Source: Trichobilharzia regenti (lineage: Eukaryota > Platyhelminthes > Trematoda > Strigeidida > Schistosomatidae). Taken from it: a stretch of DNA of 64,000 bases. The stretch is taken from positions 17,653,452-17,717,451 of the forward strand of contig OX235267.1 of assembly GCA_944472135.2 (NCBI GenBank), in the 5' to 3' direction. Below the pieces are notes generated by a model. That model searched no databases, was not told the origin of the DNA, and saw only the letters and a program-made list of their open reading frames with translations. The translations under genes and the position numbers were made by a program. Positions 28,601 through 42,340 of this stretch are shown piece by piece (the first letter of the stretch is position 1; each line of letters begins with the position of its first letter).

Positions 28601-31600
28601 CCTAACCCTAACCCTAACCACAATACTCGCCTTAACCCCTATCCTAACCCCAACGAGATGTTAACACATTGTCCAAACAGTAATAAAAGTGTTATCTGGG
28701 TGAAACTTGCTCCTTATTTGATGAATAGGGTTGATATTTCAGCTATGATAATGACAGGAACCGTTAGCCAATGACTAGCATGCGTTCAAGGTCATTTGAG
28801 CGTTGAAGGTTTTGGGACCCTATTCTTAAACTTCGCCAGCTATACCAAGTCAACTGATGGGTTTGTTCATCTGGAGAGGGTAAGCTGATAATTTTAATAT
28901 TTCGTAGGAACTTAATTTCGCTAGGTCGCATCTCTCCCTAACCCAGATTTTGTATATCTGCAACTAATGGGTGTTGAAACAGACTGTGAAAGCAGCAGCT
29001 GCCGAGATGGAGAATAGCCATGTCTCAACAGTTCCGTGGTACCAGCATTGCAGAGACATCGCATCATGGAAAAGTGGGGAAAATCACTTGTTTGCTGGGT
29101 GGGGAAGACGCTTTCGTGCGTGTCGATGAGACAGTGCTGGTAAAAAAGAAATACAACCGTGGTCACCAGCGAGCGAACAATATTTGAATAATAGGTTTGT
29201 ATGACACCTCTCTCCGAAAGGGATTCATCGAAAGGTTAGCAGATGGAAAAGCATTGACAGTCCCATGCTAAACTGGGAGATGTTTCTCTCGTATGTTCGA
29301 GAAAGATATCCCATGTAACTTTTTCATTCTCTATTTTGTGCTTTTTTTCTATAAATATACATTTCCATTCATCATATATGCCTCTTTAATGTAATTGGTT
29401 CTTTCAAGGTCGTTTGCTGATTGGTTGTTAGTGGTGTATAAAGTTTAACTTTACCAATATTTGCATCTGATTGACAGTAATATCTTAACTTACCTGGTTT
29501 AGCGGGTGCTACAGCTAAAACAAGATGCGAATGGTGATGTTTAATACTTTGATATGTGTAGTATGATTTCTCTAATCCTTATGTCATAGAAACGGAGATC
29601 ATCAGCACTTCGCAATGCATTAATGAAAAATCCAGCGTCGCTGAACGCAAGGTGTGCTACTCTAATTTTACCATAAATCGTGTTAACTTATTCAACCTGG
29701 TGCTGAAATCAGATAACATAAGTGCTAATTAAATTTATTTCTATCACAAACCTTGTCACTATATTCATCACAAATTTAATCGTTTAAGAATCAATGTACA
29801 CAATCAGAAAATCGATCACCTCTTAAACTATCCACTACATCTTCACTTTTCTCCCGATCCTGAAGTGATTACACGATCACATTCACATAGCAACACCGTA
29901 AGAGTGCCATCTAACCAATGTGATGCAGAATAAGTCTATACTTGATAATTCTGCTTGATATATGATGCTAGTAAAATATCACTAACATGTATTACCAAGT
30001 AACATGTAATACCAAGTGATAGCAATCATATCAGGACATTCATACGCAATTATGACTTGTTTAACATAGTCCTATTTCGTTTTGATTTTAGTGTAGTTTT
30101 TTCTTGCATTTATCGAGGACTGATACTGAGCCATTACTACGATTTATGTCAAATGAACACAGTTAACCCGGTTAACCATCTAATTATATTGCTTTTAATT
30201 ACTTATACTATATGCGCCTGTAAGCAATGAATATATGCGGGTTGCAACGTAGTAATAGATGTGTTCCATAAAGACTACTTCTCGTGGATTATAGGGGAAA
30301 CGAGAAAGACGGTTGTCCATGAATTTTACATCCTACTAATTCTAGATTTTAGCGAGATCACCAACCAGTGGGGTCGCTCCAGTCGGAAGTGAGGGCAGAG
30401 TTCTCACTGATGAAACTGGTTAGTGGTTGGGCTAAAATCACTGATTGGTATAAGTTATAAATCATAGGCTAGCCATCGAATCGGGTCCCAGTGGCTGAAT
30501 GTTATACGACCTTGCCTTGAAACCCGACAGTCTTGGGTTCAAAATCCAGTGAAAGCGTACTGTTGAAGAGTTTCAAAATAAGACGGGACACCTATCTGGT
30601 ACTCGTATCCTGGTTTTTAATGGTTCTGTAACTGATATCAATCCGTGGCTTAAACAGCAACAAATGTAATCCCTACAAACTGATTCTTGAGAACTATTTC
30701 CGGTAGAGGGTGAAATTAACAAGATTACAAACAGTGATTTTTATTCCTTTACTTTCCCTGTAGAACATAGGGCTTCAAGCTAGAGGCTCGAAATTTCGGT
30801 GGGAGTGGTGTTTCTTTTTACAGAGTGCATTTGCTAGCCTCACGCCCAAACTTCTTTCTTCACCATTCTTATTACTGGCTCATCGAGGTAGTGGAGTGAG
30901 TCGGCCGGGAATCGAACTCCGGACCACCTGCGTGGTAGACGAGCATTCTACCGCTGTGTCACCGACGCACGCAAACGGAGATTAAAACATAATAATAACA
31001 GAACAAACAGAAAGTTTGGATGAGAAAATAGTAGGTTCACAATTATTGAGAAGTTGACTTTTTGTACATTTAGAGATTGAAAATGTAATAACAAAATAGA
31101 CAGGATGTTCATATAGAAAACATAGTGGTGCGAACAGGGATTACAAAACGTAAAATTAAAAGAAATAAGCAGGAAGTTTGGATAAAAACTATAATACTAT
31201 AATCACTATTGAGAGGAATAACTGTTTACGAAAGCCATCGTAAAGACAAAGACTGAACATATTTCTTCTGAACATATGGTGTTGGCATGAACTTTTGGGT
31301 CCCTGGTGCCTCAGCTCTGCCTAGGTGCTTCGACCTAGTTTTTATGGAATCTTGCACAGGACTTTGAAGGAATTCTCAAATAGATCTGAATGTTCTAAGT
31401 TCACCAGATGTTATGTTATCGAGCTACATACACCGACTTTCTTCCTTTGCTAGCTAGAGTGGATAGTTTTCCGGTGAGCATTTCACAAGCGAACATATAG
31501 TATGGCCAGTGTCACTGGTCAATTTCATTCTTATGCCAAATTTTAATTGTCATGTTAATCATCATTTGAATCGTTCAGGAAAGAATGTATACGATTTATT

Positions 31601-34600
31601 GAGTGAGTATAATCCGGTCTACGCTATCAGGAAAACGCATTTTTTGCTTGTTGCTTGCTTCTCCAGGTTCCGCGTCCAAATGACTTCCGAAAGTGACTTA
31701 AATTAGTGCTATTGTCTAAAATAAATTCTATCAGTACCGAGAGATTGAGAAATTAATAAATTCCTAAATACTTCATCTGCTATCTTTGAAGTCAATTTTC
31801 TCAGTGATCACTTATATAGTTCTTAAAAGAAGATTGTTTTACTTGTTGTTATTTTCCCTGCAATGAGTAGTTTAAATCGTTTATACATACCAAATGGACA
31901 AGCAAACACTACAGAAATCAAATCTTCTCCTATCAAATCAAAATTCTTCACTGATCTCTAGGCGGATTCTCTTCATCTATTCCTCTTGATGATATGTTAT
32001 CACGTAAAATTTTAGCCTGTGATGACTATAATAGTTTGCAAAATTGCATCCATCAGTTGAACTTAAAATTCATTTTGAGAATTCCATGTTGAGAAGATCA
32101 ACTGAATAACAAGCCATATGACAAACATATGCCAAAGAAAGACTCATTCCTCACCCACCATATTGTATCAACTTACCTGGTTTTGCAGGTGCGGCAGCTA
32201 CGACAAAGTGGAATTAGTCATATTAATTATTTTATTTACAATCATCTCTGACATCATTTTCACAATACTATACTAGTTTCCACCCTCGCCTAGTTAACTA
32301 GGTTGCTGGTTTTCTAGCCGGTCCCAAGCTCGGGAAAGAGGGAAGATTGGGCGTGGGGCTAGAAATTCACACGAAAGAACCTAAAAAAACTGCTTGGGAA
32401 ACTTCAAAGTACAGAAAATATAATAAAATTACAAAAATTCAAACAACAATCATGTTCTTTGCTGGACTCGGAGAGGCTGAATGACATAGAGGGCCGGTGA
32501 CAGCCTTCGAGAAGCCAATCGGCCAAACGATGTGTCTTCTCTTCATGAGGGTAAGAGTAAGAATGGGGACGAGGAATGTCCGTACAATGAACGAGACTGA
32601 GAAGGCTGCTCGAGTAGCCAGCGAAATGCGAAGATATGGCATAGAAATGCTGGGAATCTGCAATAGAAGATGCAGCGGATGTGGATTGTCAAAATTGTCA
32701 ACTAGAGAGTCGGCAATCTACTCCGGACACCCAAACGACAATCATGGACACATTGGAGCAGTGAGTGGCTATAATGAGGTCACTAGTGGCAGCCAAAACT
32801 ATCATGCAATGGAAACCGATTTAATTCTGCAAGATCATGACAGTAAGATTCAACTGCAAAGGAGGGAAGGAAGGTGACAATTATCCAACGCTACGAACAG
32901 TGCTACAAACAACGTGGAGCAAAAGAACAAGGAAGATTTTTACGGACAACTGCAAACAATAATGGACAACATCCAAAATGGTGACATCAAAATCCTCATG
33001 CGCAATATGAATGCAAGCCAAACTGGGAGCAGATAATACAGGAATAGAACCCACCATTTGATGATCGGAGGCAGCATGTGCAAACACAAGGATATTCACA
33101 AAGCAACATGGATTTAAACTGATGGACACACTACAAACAAGATAGATTTCATCTCAATACTTCTCAACAAAGTGAAGACGCAGCCAGCCTGTTAGAAACA
33201 AATTCGAGAAGGGAGCAGATGTGGGCTCAGACCAACATCCTGTTAAAGGAACATTCATGGTGACGCTGAAGTCCCTGGAAACTAAATGGAGACAGACAAT
33301 AATTCAAGTTCAACATTCAGAAACTGAAGGACAAATCTATAAGGGAAGTCTTCACTACAGATGAAATCAGAGTGAAGTCAGAGACACTACGTGGCATCAC
33401 TGAAGAAACCTGTATGGAAGAACATTGGAAATCTCTGAAGACGATATTCAAGAAAACGTGTACAACTGTTCTAGTAAGAAAGAAGAGACACAACAAGGAA
33501 TGGCTCTAAACAGACACCTGCTTGGGAGCGAATAGAAGAAAGGAGAGGAGGATGGTGAAACAGAAGAGTGATGACTCAATGCAAAGATGGTGAACAGAAG
33601 GAGAAGCTGAATTCAATGTACACTGCACTGAATACAGAAGTGAAAAAGGGTGCCAGGAAAGACGAAAGACAATTTTACGACACACTGACTGGCGAGTGAA
33701 GTAGAAGAGGCTGTGCGCAGGTGAAGCGAACTTCAGAACATTATGTCAGATAACCAGGTTTCCATCCGGGAAGACGACAACTCAGATGACAAACCCAATT
33801 GATGTTCAAGGGGACCTGATTATCAAGGAAGAAAAACAAATAAAACAATGGTGTGATCAATTTAAAGGACTCGAATCAACCATCAACTGCAACCCACCGA
33901 GAAATAACACCAACGGCACTCACGGATTCGCCAGTGAACACCAATCCTACAGAGAAATCACAAATTCTGAATGCAGTCAAGCTACTGAAATCCAGTCGGG
34001 AAGCCAGCTGAACCAGACAAAATTTCCCAAGCTGAAGCTCTGAAAACGGACCCAGAGACTGCGGCAGATGTACTCACGCCACTATTGCAAAAGGTTTGAA
34101 AGGAATGAAAGGTGGCTACCGATTATAAGAAAAGCTGACTACCTTGTCATGCTACCAGAGAAGGGCGACTAACACCACACTCTGCAAGAACTGGAGTGGA
34201 ATAATGCTCTTGTCCACACCAAACCTAATACTAAGTTGTATCATCCTGGAGAGAATTAAGGATGCACTAGATACAGAAATCCGCCAACCACCGGAACAAG
34301 CTGCATTCATTGAAAGCAAATCATGAACCGATCAAATTGCAACTCTACGTATCGTCATCACAGAACAAAGCATAGAATGACAGTCAACTCTCACTCTCCG
34401 TCTCACTTCATCGACTTCGAAAAGGCCTTCGACAGACAGCGTTTACCGAGAAATAATTTGGAAACTACTTCAACACTACGGTGTGCAGTGCCAGAGTCTT
34501 TAGCAACCTTATTCAGCTGCTGGCTACATGACAATACTACGTGTCAGGTGATCCACAACGGGAAACTCAGGAAGGCGTTCGAAGTGAATACAGGAGTAAG

Positions 34601-37600
34601 ACAAGCTGGTTGTCTATTATCACCAATGATATTCTTTATTCTGGCGGACTGACTATATTGTGCATCAGACTGTACACAGGGAGTAAAAAGACAGGAATAC
34701 GCTGGACTACCGATAGGGAAAGTCTGCAAGATCTGGATTTCACGTGTGGATGACACATGTCCAGTGTGACACAAACTCGAAGACTTACAGGAGAAAACCA
34801 ACAAACTGGCTGAAGATGAAGTTCACAGAAGACACGACTGACTCCAGATGAACATAGAGAAGACGATGTTGATGAAGATAACCAACCAACATCAAAATGA
34901 ATGACTTTCACAAGTCACCATCAACGAGAGAGATTTAACAAAGGTTACCTCATTCACTCAGGTAGGAAGTATCGTTTCAACTACGAATAAAACGGACGAA
35001 GATGTCAAATGCAGTCGGCCAGAATCGGAAATATAAGATACACCTTCATCAACCTGAAACCAATTTGGGAGTCTTCCGCAATCAAAATAAGGAACAAGAT
35101 TCGGATTCTGTTCAACACATATGTGAAGTCAGTGAGTCAGACAGCTGGCGAAGTTCAACTTTCGACACCACTAACTACCAATCTGCAAATTATCCAATGA
35201 GATTCACGAACGATGTCGAATTATCCAATGAGGTTCACGAACGCAGTTCAATGTTGTATAGCGCTTGATTCATTTCTAATGCGTGACCTTACAAGGCTAC
35301 AGTTGCAATTCGAGGAGGTTAGTGTTTTCCAGTATTTCCTGGATTTGAGTTGCTCCGGAAAGAGCGAATTTGTTTGTGTGGTTGTATCATTACTTTAAAA
35401 AGCTATACCAAATCAACTGATGGGTTTGTTCATCTGGAGAGGGTAAGCTGATAATTTTAATATTTCGTAGGAACTTACTTTCACTAGGTTGCATCTCTCC
35501 CTAACCCAGATTTTGTATATCTGCAACTAATGGGTGTTGAAACAGGCTGTGAGAGCAGCAGCTGCCGAGATGGAGAATAGCCATGTCTCAACAGTTCAGC
35601 GGTACCAGCATTGCAGAGACATCGCATCATGGAAAATGGGGAAAATCACTTGTTTGCTGGGTGGGGAAGACGCTTTCGTGCATGTCGATGAGACAGTGCT
35701 GGTAAAAAAGAAATACAACCGTGGTCGCCAGCGAGCGAACAATATTTGGGTAATAGGTTTGTATGACACCTCCCTCCGAAAGGGATTCATCGAAAGGTTA
35801 GCAGATGGAAAAGCATTGACAGTCCCATGCTAAACTGGGAGATGTTTCTCTCGTATGTTCGAGAAAGATATCCCATGTAACTTTTTCATTCTCTATTTTG
35901 TGCTTTTTTTCTATAAATATACATTTCCATTCATCATATATGCCTCTTTAATGTAATTGGCTCGTTCAAGGTCGTTTGCTGATTGGTTGTTAGTGGTGTC
36001 GAAAGTTTAACTTTGCCAGTCAGCTCTTCTATACGGGTCAGAAACTTGCACTGCATGTCACGAAAAGGATTTCCAGCAGGTTGTAGACATTTATTAACAC
36101 CTTCCAGAATCGCTGGCTCCATAGTGAAGATCGAATGGCCGGCCAGCTCGCCAGAAAGAATTAGCAACAAGAAACTCTGGCAATGAACAAAGCAACCAAG
36201 TGCCGATTGCTCAACAAATATGCAGGAGAAAATGCAAATGGATTGATCGAGCATACGCCACTGAGCAAGCCTTCTCTCAGATGGCATCTTGTGTAATTCA
36301 GGCCATCACTAGAATGAATCGCCGATGAAAAGCGACGAGTGGGTTGTCATTGAGAGGGCGACATAGAGTAGATAGTGTGTCGAGGAGGAGATGGGAGATT
36401 ATGAGTAACCATAGACTTAGGTGAACGGGATGGCAGCAAAATAGAAGCAGGTTGAGATGTGTTGTAGGAGCCTTGTGTCCCACCCGGAAGCCAAAGAAAT
36501 CATAATGTAACAACAGAAGACAAGGGCCAGGCAACAGATCGTTTTATTATGAAAATCAACACGTATTTATACATCTTTCAACTACATTATTATAGACAAG
36601 CGCAGTCATCTGATTGGTTGTTTAGGTAGACAAACGCAGGCTTCTGATTGGTTGTTTCGGGATTCCTTGACAAATAGAGTTCTCTCTGCGAATCATATTT
36701 TGCCACGTTAACTTTGCTGTGATTGGTTGTTGACTCAGGCTTGTTCAAAAAAAAAAACGGCCCATATTAGTGACCTAGACCTTAACGTAGATTAGTGCCA
36801 ACCAATCGGCTAGCAGCCTGCTCTCACCACACTCGTCCCCCCGTCAAATACGTGCGACTGAAGTCGGCTTGATCTACTTGGTGCAGGCGTCATCGTTGGC
36901 TTGTCTCGCTGTATCCATTTCTGGAGCTCGCTGACGTTCACGCGCCTCTCATTGTTCGCCATTGCGACTGTGTCTGCGTAACCCCATCTCGAAGTGACCA
37001 TATATGATCCTTCCCACTTTGGAAACTGTTTGCCTGACCCTGTCGAACATTCGTCCATACTTCGGCCGACACCTTCATATGCTGCTTTCGCCCGACCTCC
37101 CAGCAGCGTCTCAAGTAGCAGCTCCATCGCTGGCAGATCTTGAACGCCACTCAACTGCGCAGAAGCCTTGAAGTCCTGCCCGAAGATCCATATGTCTCCA
37201 TCAAAAACTGCAGGGTATAGGCTTTTCATTTGTCGGTAGGCAGCGACACCAAATGTAACAACAGAAGACAAGGGCCAGGCAACAGATCGTTTTATTATGA
37301 AAATCAACACGTATTTATACATCTTTCAACTACATTATTATAGACAAGCGCAGTCATCTGATTGGTTGTTTAGGTAGACAAACGCAGGCTTCTGATTGGT
37401 TGTTTCGGGATTCCTTGACAAATAGAGTTCTCTCTGCGAATCATATTTTGCCACGTTAACTTTGCTGTGATTGGTTGTTGACTCAGGCTTGTTCAAAAAA
37501 AAAAACGGCCCATATTAGTGACCTAGACCTTAACGTAGATTAGTGCCAACCAATCGGCTAGCAGCCTGCTCTCACCACAATAACACTAGTTTGCGAAATT

Positions 37601-40600
37601 GTATAAAAATTCATTTTGAGAATTCCATGTTGAGAAGATCAACTGAATAACAAGCCATATGACAAACATATGCCAAAGAAAAACTCATTCCTCACCCACC
37701 ATATTGTATCAACTTACCTGGTTTTGCAGGTGCAGCAGCTATGATAAAGTGGAATGAGCCATTTTTAATATTTCATTTACAATCATCAATGACATTAAAT
37801 TAACCACATCAAAAAGTTGTCCATGCATTACATAAAAATTTTTCAGAAACTCTGCACTTTATTACAACAATAAATCCGTAGTATAAATTTCAATAACGCA
37901 TTAAGAGATTAAAAGATATAATTCGCGAGATGATAACAGATCGTAGATTAATTACAACCGATTTACAACTAACTTGGTTAGCAATGATTAAATAAAGTTC
38001 ATGACAATTACTCAGTTAAATAAAAAAACAAAAGTACGTACTAATGACCAATCATATTTATTTAGATAGGTCATGTAGTTCATGGTAGGCGAAGATTGAA
38101 GTCTATTATCTTTTGTATACACAGTTTAGGCTGTATGCGATTAGTCCAAAGTGCTTCCATCACCTTAATAACCTCGAATTAGTGTTATGTGAACTGATTG
38201 TGAAACAGTCATTAATATTGATTTCGTGACCTGACATTAATAAGTGTTTTGCAATGGATGATGCAGGATTTCTATTCTGATTAATCGCATTGGGATTTTC
38301 AATATGATTTAGTAGCCATTTTAGAACATGTTCTTTTCGATGACATTGGGACATTCTGTTGATTCTACCTATATTGGTGTCACTACAGCTGCAGGTGAAC
38401 TTGTAGATACAGTTTGAAGTAGAGTCCACAGAATTTCATCCTTTAATCGTAGGTACAGGGGTGGAAAATGTTCGGCAAGTGAGAAAAAGAGATGCGGCAT
38501 AGGACGTGCGTTTGACGGCTGATCGAAGTCTTTGAGCTGTCAACTGCATAATTCGGTCACCCTTGAAACACACCAAAGACTTATGGCCGTTATCTTTAGT
38601 ATGTTGAACTAAATCCACTGTATCTTCAATGATATGGTAAAAAGACCATAAGTTCCATGGAAGAAAAATTAACTAAATTTACTGAAAGACACGGATCATA
38701 TTTTGGAAATTCCTCAAAATATCCACCAGCGTATAATTAAATTATCATCCCAGAACTCTATCCCAACTACAGTTGGAAGCATTATCGTATGGATTGAAAT
38801 ACAAAGCTATTCTTTTGAAAATAAACAAAATGGAAGTCCTGCCACAATATGTAAACCTCTATGATCAAATCTCTGATTTAACTCATTCTAGTAAAGATAA
38901 TTTGGACTGGTTTAAAGTTAAACTGGTGGACATTTCTCACCAATTTCTAACTGTTAGAATACACCAGAAAAATGGTTTATCAAAAGAACGCCACGCCGCA
39001 CTTGAGGAATCAATCGAAAAAGATAATCTTATTATCCTTAAACCTGATAAGGGAGAAGGCGTTGTTATCATGAATAAATCGGATTATCAAAATAAAATGA
39101 ATGATATCCTCAAAGATCAGTCCAAATTTTCGGTAGACAATGCTAGTGAGAATGTGCTGCTTGTGGAAAAGCAGATCAATCGTCAGCTCCACATTTTACA
39201 GATGCATGGTTTTATAAATGAAAAACTTTATAAACAACTTAAAGCAATTGGATCACATACTCCCCGGCTTTATGGCCTTCTGAAGATCCACAAAACTGGG
39301 AACCCACTGAGACCCATTTTAGACATGTCGAATTCCCTATACCATAAAATCGCAAAATCGATTATAGAGGTCCTTACGCCTGTAAGAGACTCATTATCAA
39401 ACCATTCTGTAAAAAGTTCATTTAATCTGACAGATATGCTAGACACCTTGAACATTAAGGAATAGCTTGTGTGTTCAGTCGACATTGAATCTTTATTCAC
39501 CAATGTTCCTCTTCATGAAACTGTTGATTTTTTTGCGATTACATCACAAGAAATGGGGTAAACTTACCTATTCCAGTCACTTACATCACAGACATCGTCT
39601 TAATGTGTACAGAAAATATTAGATTCACGGTCCAAGAAAAGGCATACAAACAAAACGATTGTGTTGCAATGAGGAGCCCTCTTGGGCCCCTTTTAGCAGA
39701 TAGGTTCATGTTGAAATTGGAGAAACAAATGCAAGGTATGCTTGGAGAATTCATGCTATATAAACGTTATGCAGATTATACACTCATTATTGATACAAGT
39801 AGTAAATCTATTGAAAACTTTATTACCCTATTTAATCATATTCATCCAAATATCCGAGTGACTTCCGAACTTGAATCGAATAACGAACTCGGTTTCCTGG
39901 ATATTACAATGACCAGGAGAGATGATGGAACGATTCAGCGATCTATTTTTCGTATACAGACATGGAATGGAAAATATCTTCATTTTACCAGTTTTGTTAC
40001 TATCCAGTATAAACGTTCATTATTGAAATGTTTGTTCTCCAGATCCCAAAAATATGCAAGAGTGACACATTGATGGATGAGATTCGGCATATATATTCAG
40101 TTTTATTTGCTAATGGTTATCCAGAAATATTCATCAGTTGTCACGTTTAGGATAGACCACATCTCGAAAAGACAGCTTCTGTAACAAAGAAAGCTATTTT
40201 TCTTAATTTACTATTCAAAGGTGACCAGATTATGCAGTTGACAGCTCAAAGACTTCGATCAGCCGTCAAACGCACGTCCTATGCCGCATCTCTTTTTCTC
40301 ACTTGCCGAACATTTTCCACCCCTGTACCTACGATTAAAGGATGAAATTCTGTGGACTCTACTTCAAACTGTATCTACAAGTTCACCTGCAGCTGTAGTG
40401 ACACCAATATAGGTAGAATCAACAGAATGTTCCAATGTCATCGAAAAGAACATGTTCTAAAATGGCTACTAAATCATATTGAAAATCCCAATGCGATTAA
40501 TCAGAATAGAAATCCTGCATCATCCATTGCAAAACACTTATTAATGTCAGGTCACAAAATCAATATTAATGACTGTTTCACAATCAGTTCACATAACACT

Positions 40601-42282
40601 AATTCGAGGTTATTAAGGTGATGGAAGCACTTTGGACTAATCGCATACAGCCTAAACTGTGTATACAAAAGATAATAGACTTCAATCTTCGCCTACCATG
40701 AACTACATGACCTATCTAAATAAATATGATTGGTCATTAGTACGTACTTTTGTTTTTTTATTTAACTGAGTAATTGTCATGAACTTTATTTATTCATTGT
40801 TAACCAAGTTAGTTGTAAATCGGTTGTAATGAATCTACGAAATTTTATCATCTTCACAATATATTTAATTTTACCTGTTTAACGAAAAAGGTTTTCTTTT
40901 ATAACCCGGATTACTCTCATTGATTTGTGATATACTACTACTAAATTTATTGGCTGAATTTCGTAACAAATAGATTCTTATGCTTTTGTCAATTCATTCT
41001 TTTCAGTTCATATATGTTTTGTGGGATAGTTAAATGACAGTTAAGTTTACCAATATATGCTATTAGGTTTTCCTTTGGTTCAAGTAGATTCAGTGAAGAA
41101 CTGCTTTTTTCAAGTGGACGAGTACCGTTGAAGAGTCTCAAATTAGGACGAAACAGTTGCCTGGTACTCCCTGGTTCTTAGTGGTTCTTTAACTAACATC
41201 GGTCTGTAATCAAACGTGAAACAAATCAAATCGCTACAAACTAACTCTTGAAAAGTATACATAATCTCTCTCTCCGTGGAAAGGTTTCTCATTCCATTAT
41301 TGTTCTTGCCTTTAGGTTAGTACTGAAACTGTTGTCTGAAAAGATACTGAAATCTTTGCAACTAAACCATCTAACATAGAGAATTTTAATCAACACTAAG
41401 ACGTATTGACTTGAGCTACAAATCTTGCCCATCATTTTAAAATCTGTTATAAAATGACAGGTTTTGCTTCAATTTTCGTTTGACCAGCATTGTTCTCCTT
41501 CTCCACTTGATAGTAATTGATCACGATATGAGTTTATTTAGAGAATCACTGGAAACAAGGAAGTGTTGGGGAGCCGTTTCGTGCTAGTTCGGGACCACAC
41601 CGATCTGGTATCAGGACCTTGAAGTTCTTTGATGGTTGGGTGGGAGATTGTTGACAATTCAACCACTTTCCGAAAATCCTCATTTGCAGAACTAATTCAG
41701 CCAGGAAATATTCACTCTTTAATTAAACTCCATTCGAATGATTCTTTTTAATCTGATCGATGGTATTCTGAACGCTATGCATAATCTACTAACCTAATGA
41801 TGATGATGATTCTGTTTACAATCAGCTTTCGTGAGTACATTAACATTGTTAAGTAGGTGATTATTAACCTAAGAATTCAGAGTAACAATTAAATAGTAGA
41901 AAAAATATTCCCCTAAATAAGTCAAACTATAAATATTCAGTGGAGATTCACCTGTATATGGCAACATTTTTGTTCACCATGCACATCGATGCAGATTAGC
42001 ATGTGTATAATTATGCAATCACCTTGTCTCTTAACCTAATTAAAAATACCTGAGGTGATCTCCAGCTAGGAGACAATCTGATATTGATGTAACCAATCGT
42101 CAGCTATTCTTTTTTATGTCCCTGGCTTTCCAAGTGAGGGACATCAATCCTAAAGCTTTAAGCTTTGAAATTCCATTGGCAGTGACAGAGATGTCTGATT
42201 CATATTTCTTCTTTTAGGAAGAACGGGGAAAATGTGAGCAAAGAATATCGTTTTCGATAATCTCTTCTTCTGGCTCTACAAT

Positions 42283-42340
<58 letters not shown>

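Larger units (their letters stand above)
27842..29455 (+). mobile_element. Merlin-type DNA transposon, copy 1 (interrupted)
   Basis: The terminal inverted repeats begin GGCGAAGTT and are about 29 bp; a perfect 8-bp target duplication AATATTTG flanks it (27834-27841, 29456-29463). Without the nested element it is about 872 bp, the size of copy 2. The transposase remnant at 29009-29273 reads VDETVLVKKKYNRG, the region around the first catalytic Asp in Merlin/IS1016-type enzymes, but a one-base insertion and a stop break the frame and the C-terminal part is absent. Non-autonomous. Known: Merlin elements occur in schistosomes. Confidence 0.8.
32450..36505 (+). pseudogene. Degenerate near-full-length RTE/SR2-like retrotransposon
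   Basis: Its product would be a single polyprotein with an apurinic-type endonuclease and a reverse transcriptase that copies RNA at a nicked target. The endonuclease start is GTRNVRTMNETEKAARV (about 32560), with GLSKLSTRESAIYSGH later. RT landmarks are FIDFEKAFD (about 34410) and VNTGVRQAGCLLSP (about 34590); the 3' region has QMNIEKTMLMK (about 34850) and the C-terminal tail at 36020-36500. Many stops and frameshifts. Merlin copy 2 interrupts it at 35147-36017 and the LTR element begins at its 3' tail. Confidence 0.8.
37925..40855 (+). mobile_element. Penelope-like retroelement with inverted arms
   Basis: A central plus-strand reverse transcriptase region and a C-terminal endonuclease region are flanked by inverted arms: 37925-38575 is the reverse complement of about 40220-40855 with very few differences. 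Each arm carries the C-terminal coding region reading outward. This arrangement, a partial inverted copy upstream of the coding region, is typical of PLEs. The element is broken by a stop near 39463, a frameshift near 39540 and losses near 40075-40220. Confidence 0.85.

Noticed and set aside
28514..28619. Chromosome end or fusion point
   Set aside because: The array is inside a transposon with inverted ends and target duplication, with ordinary sequence on both sides.
35934..36287. 117-codon minus-strand open frame
   Set aside because: Crosses the Merlin end into RTE sequence on the antisense strand.
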